From NCBI GenBank assembly GCA_003488415.1, contig DNLQ01000133.1, positions 1 to 7,829 of the forward strand: a stretch of DNA of 7,829 nt, in the 5' to 3' direction. The notes under the pieces were generated by a model that ran no database searches, was not told the origin of the DNA, and saw only the letters and a list, made by a program, of their open reading frames with translations. The stretch comes from Ruminococcus sp. (lineage in GTDB: Bacteria > Bacillota > Clostridia > Oscillospirales > Ruminococcaceae). Each line of letters begins with the position of its first letter. The stretch's first letter is position 1. Of the stretch, positions 5,501-7,829 are shown piece after piece. Position numbers and translations under genes: made by a program.

Positions 5501-5504
5501 TAAA

Positions 5505-7829
5505 ATGGAACAGACCATGAAAAGCGATAAGAGCACAGATAACGGTAATGTATTATATACAGTGGCAATGCGTGGACTTGTTGCATTCCCGAAAATGGTG
5601 ATGCACTTTGACGTGGCGAGAGATAAGTCGGTGACAGCTGTGGAGAGGGCGCTGAAGGAAAACGGAAGGATATTCCTGGTGGCGCAGCATGAAGCCTATG
5701 TTGAAAATCCAAAGGCAACAGACCTCTACAAGACAGGCGTTATCGCTGAGATCAAGCAGGTGCTGAAGCTGCCGGACAATGTTATGAAGGTGCTGGTGGA
5801 AGGTCTGTACAAGGCGAATCTTGTACGCCTTATCGACGAGGGCGATGTTCTGAAGGCAGAGGTCAAGAAGACACTCTCCTATTCAAGAGCAAAGTATGAC
5901 GAGGTGGAGGTACAGGCTCTCATGCGCTCTGTAAAGGACGTATTCGAGCGCTATGCGTCTTTCTTCCCGAAGATGCCCAAGGAACTGCTGCTCTCGGTCA
6001 TGACGGAGGAAGATCCCATAACGCTCTTTGAGAATGTGACCTTCAACTGCAATCTGAACTACCGTGACAAGCAGACTCTCCTGGAGGAGTCAAATATAAC
6101 GAACAAGCTGTCAGTGCTGTTTGCCTGCCTTACATCTGAGGTGGAGATACTGGAGCTGGAGAACCTTATCAACGAGCAGACCAAGAACAGCATAGACAAG
6201 GGACAGAAGGAGTATTATCTCCGTGAGCAGCTCCGTGTGATACAGGAACAGCTCGGTGAAGATGAAGGCGATGAAGTCTTCAATTACATCAACGACATCA
6301 TGGCACTCAAAACAGATGATAAGAGCCGAGAGAAACTGATGAAGGAGGCTGACAAGCTCAGCAAGCTGCCCCCCTCTTCACAGGAGGCATTTGTAATAAA
6401 GAACTACCTTGACACGGTCCTCGATCTTCCCTGGGGAAAGTACTCCAAGGCAAAGATGACCATGGAGAAGGCGGAAGCAGTGCTGGAAAAGGATCACTAC
6501 GGACTCAAAAAGGTCAAGGAGCGCATCCTGGAGTTCCTGGCAGTTCATATGCTCAACCCTGAGATAAAGGGACAGATCATCTGTCTTGCGGGCCCTCCCG
6601 GAATCGGCAAGACCTCTATCGCAAGATCGGTAGCAAGGGCTATGGGCAGGAAGTATGCCCGTGTATCACTTGGCGGAGTCCGTGACGAAGCAGACATAAG
6701 AGGTCACAGAAAGACCTACGTAGGCGCTATGCCCGGACGTATAATCACTGCTCTCCAGCAGGCAGGAACAGCAAATCCGCTGATCCTCTTTGACGAAATA
6801 GACAAACTGTGCAGCGATATAAAGGGAGATCCCTCCTCTGCAATGCTGGAGGTTCTTGACAGCGAGCAGAACAGTGCATTCAGGGATCACTTCATAGAGA
6901 TCCCCTTCGATCTCAGCAAGGCAGTTTTCATAACCACAGCAAATGATGTATCGGCAATACCGGCACCGCTGCTTGACCGTATGGAGCTTATCGAGCTTCC
7001 GAGCTATACCGCAGAGGAAAAGTTCCATATAGCCCGTGAGCATCTGATCCCGAAGCAGCTGAAGGAACACGGTCTGAAGACCTCACAGTTGAAGATAGAG
7101 GACGATGCCGTAAATGACATCATTCAGTACTACACCCGTGAAGCAGGTGTGCGTACCCTTGAAAGGTATATTGCCTCACTGTGCCGTAAGGCTGCAAGGA
7201 AGATAGCTTCCGGCGAGACAAAGAAGGTAACGGTGAAGGCGTCCAACCTTACGGACTACCTTGGAGTAAGAAAGTATATCTCCGACCTCTTCTCACGTCA
7301 GGATCAGGTAGGCGTTGTGAACGGACTTGCCTGGACTTCGGTTGGCGGAACTATCATGCCTCTTGAAGTTATCATACTGAAGGGTACAGGAAAGATAGAA
7401 GTCACCGGACTCCTCGGCGAGGTGATGAAGGAAAGCGCCCAGATAGCCGTCAGCTACGTAAGGAGCATTGCGGACAAATACGGGATTAATCCTGATTTCT
7501 ACAAGGAAAACGACATCCATATACACGCACCCGAAGGAGCAGTCCCGAAGGACGGCCCTTCCGCCGGAGTCACCATCACCACGGCGCTGGTATCAGCACT
7601 GTCCGGAAGAAAGGTGCGTGCCGATATAGCCATGACGGGAGAGATAACCCTTCACGGCAAGGTGCTTCCCATTGGCGGACTCCGTGAGAAGTCAATGGCA
7701 GCTTTCAAGGCAGATATCCACACAGTCCTCATGCCTCACGACAATGAGCCTGATCTTGAGGATGTGGATGATGCAGTGAAGTCTGCTGTGAAGTTCCTCC
7801 CCATGGAAACTCTTGAACAGGTGCTTGAC
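5505..7829 (+). CDS. lon: ATP-dependent protease Lon (LonA), C-terminal tip cut by the window edge
   Basis: Lon is a cytoplasmic hexameric AAA+ protease that unfolds and degrades misfolded and regulatory proteins. 775 codons are visible with no stop; bacterial LonA is usually 770-810 residues, so only a short tail is missing. The N-terminal substrate-binding domain (about 17-210) is followed by a helical linker including LRVIQEQLGEDEGD and VLDLPWG (305-311). The AAA+ module has Walker A GPPGIGKTS at 363-371 (Lys369), the RVSLGGVRDEADIRGHRKTY pore region, Walker B LILFDEID at 426-433 (Asp430, Glu431), arginine finger Arg492 and sensor-2 Arg550. The protease domain has the catalytic dyad Ser686 in DGPSAG and Lys729 in PIGGLREK. 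All catalytic residues are present. There is no membrane segment, so it is LonA, not LonB. The ATG at 5505 has only a modest ribosome binding site (GGTGA, four bases away). Confidence 0.97.
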   Translation, partial: MEQTMKSDKSTDNGNVLYTVAMRGLVAFPKMVMHFDVARDKSVTAVERALKENGRIFLVAQHEAYVENPKATDLYKTGVIAEIKQVLKLPDNVMKVLVEGLYKANLVRLIDEGDVLKAEVKKTLSYSRAKYDEVEVQALMRSVKDVFERYASFFPKMPKELLLSVMTEEDPITLFENVTFNCNLNYRDKQTLLEESNITNKLSVLFACLTSEVEILELENLINEQTKNSIDKGQKEYYLREQLRVIQEQLGEDEGDEVFNYINDIMALKTDDKSREKLMKEADKLSKLPPSSQEAFVIKNYLDTVLDLPWGKYSKAKMTMEKAEAVLEKDHYGLKKVKERILEFLAVHMLNPEIKGQIICLAGPPGIGKTSIARSVARAMGRKYARVSLGGVRDEADIRGHRKTYVGAMPGRIITALQQAGTANPLILFDEIDKLCSDIKGDPSSAMLEVLDSEQNSAFRDHFIEIPFDLSKAVFITTANDVSAIPAPLLDRMELIELPSYTAEEKFHIAREHLIPKQLKEHGLKTSQLKIEDDAVNDIIQYYTREAGVRTLERYIASLCRKAARKIASGETKKVTVKASNLTDYLGVRKYISDLFSRQDQVGVVNGLAWTSVGGTIMPLEVIILKGTGKIEVTGLLGEVMKESAQIAVSYVRSIADKYGINPDFYKENDIHIHAPEGAVPKDGPSAGVTITTALVSALSGRKVRADIAMTGEITLHGKVLPIGGLREKSMAAFKADIHTVLMPHDNEPDLEDVDDAVKSAVKFLPMETLEQVLD

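Noticed and set aside
5409..5504. A CIRCE or CtsR heat-shock operator upstream of lon.
   Set aside because: Neither the TTAGCACTC/GAGTGCTAA palindrome nor tandem GGTCAAA heptads are present; the palindrome seen there is unrelated.
5422..5718. Minus-strand open frame of 98 codons across the lon promoter and start.
   Set aside because: It is antisense to the lon promoter, leader and N-terminal codons and shows no recognisable domain.
6666..7070. Minus-strand open frame of 134 codons opposite lon.
   Set aside because: It lies entirely antisense to the conserved AAA+ domain of lon; the cysteine- and tyrosine-rich product is typical of a reverse-frame shadow.
1..7829. CRISPR arrays, insertion sequences, tRNA or rRNA genes, or a defence system.
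   Set aside because: No regularly spaced repeats, transposase motifs, terminal inverted repeats or structural RNA signatures were seen, and all confident genes belong to housekeeping or sugar-use families.

Overview
The window reads as chromosomal DNA of an anaerobic Firmicute of class Clostridia, most likely a Ruminococcus-like gut or rumen fibre degrader. This is inferred from the coding style, AT-rich intergenic DNA, strong AGGAGG-type ribosome binding sites, near-consensus sigma-A promoters, and a sugar-use locus of the kind common in Ruminococcus. No marker gene fixes the species. No mobile element, CRISPR array, tRNA or rRNA was seen.

Left part (1-3161, minus strand): a catabolic operon read right to left. 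It encodes a DUF4380-like protein with a mutarotase-like look, then a glycoside hydrolase family 3 enzyme without a signal peptide that starts at TTG, then the first 33 codons of a lipoprotein cut by the window edge, probably the binding protein of a sugar ABC transporter. The implied logic is that an oligosaccharide is captured outside, imported, and hydrolysed in the cytoplasm.

Middle (3162-4385): a 279-base AT-rich divergent control region with a good promoter towards an AraC-family regulator (3441-4301, plus strand), a weaker activator-dependent-looking promoter towards the operon, two overlapping inverted repeats and a direct repeat. The regulator has an N-terminal cupin sensor and a C-terminal double helix-turn-helix, and probably controls the operon. 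A strong hairpin follows it.

Right part (4386-7829, plus strand): about 200 bases of coding-like composition without a convincing gene, then a perfect-consensus promoter driving a small alarmone synthetase (RelQ/SasB-like, 236 aa), then a second good promoter driving lon, the ATP-dependent protease, which is open at the right edge after 775 codons. The lon transcript would begin with a perfect 6-bp hairpin at its predicted 5' end, followed by a possible 7-codon leader peptide.

Overall this is a fairly ordinary chromosomal region. The points most worth a second look are the DUF4380/GH3/lipoprotein unit with its operator-like control region, the alarmone synthetase beside lon, and the lon leader.
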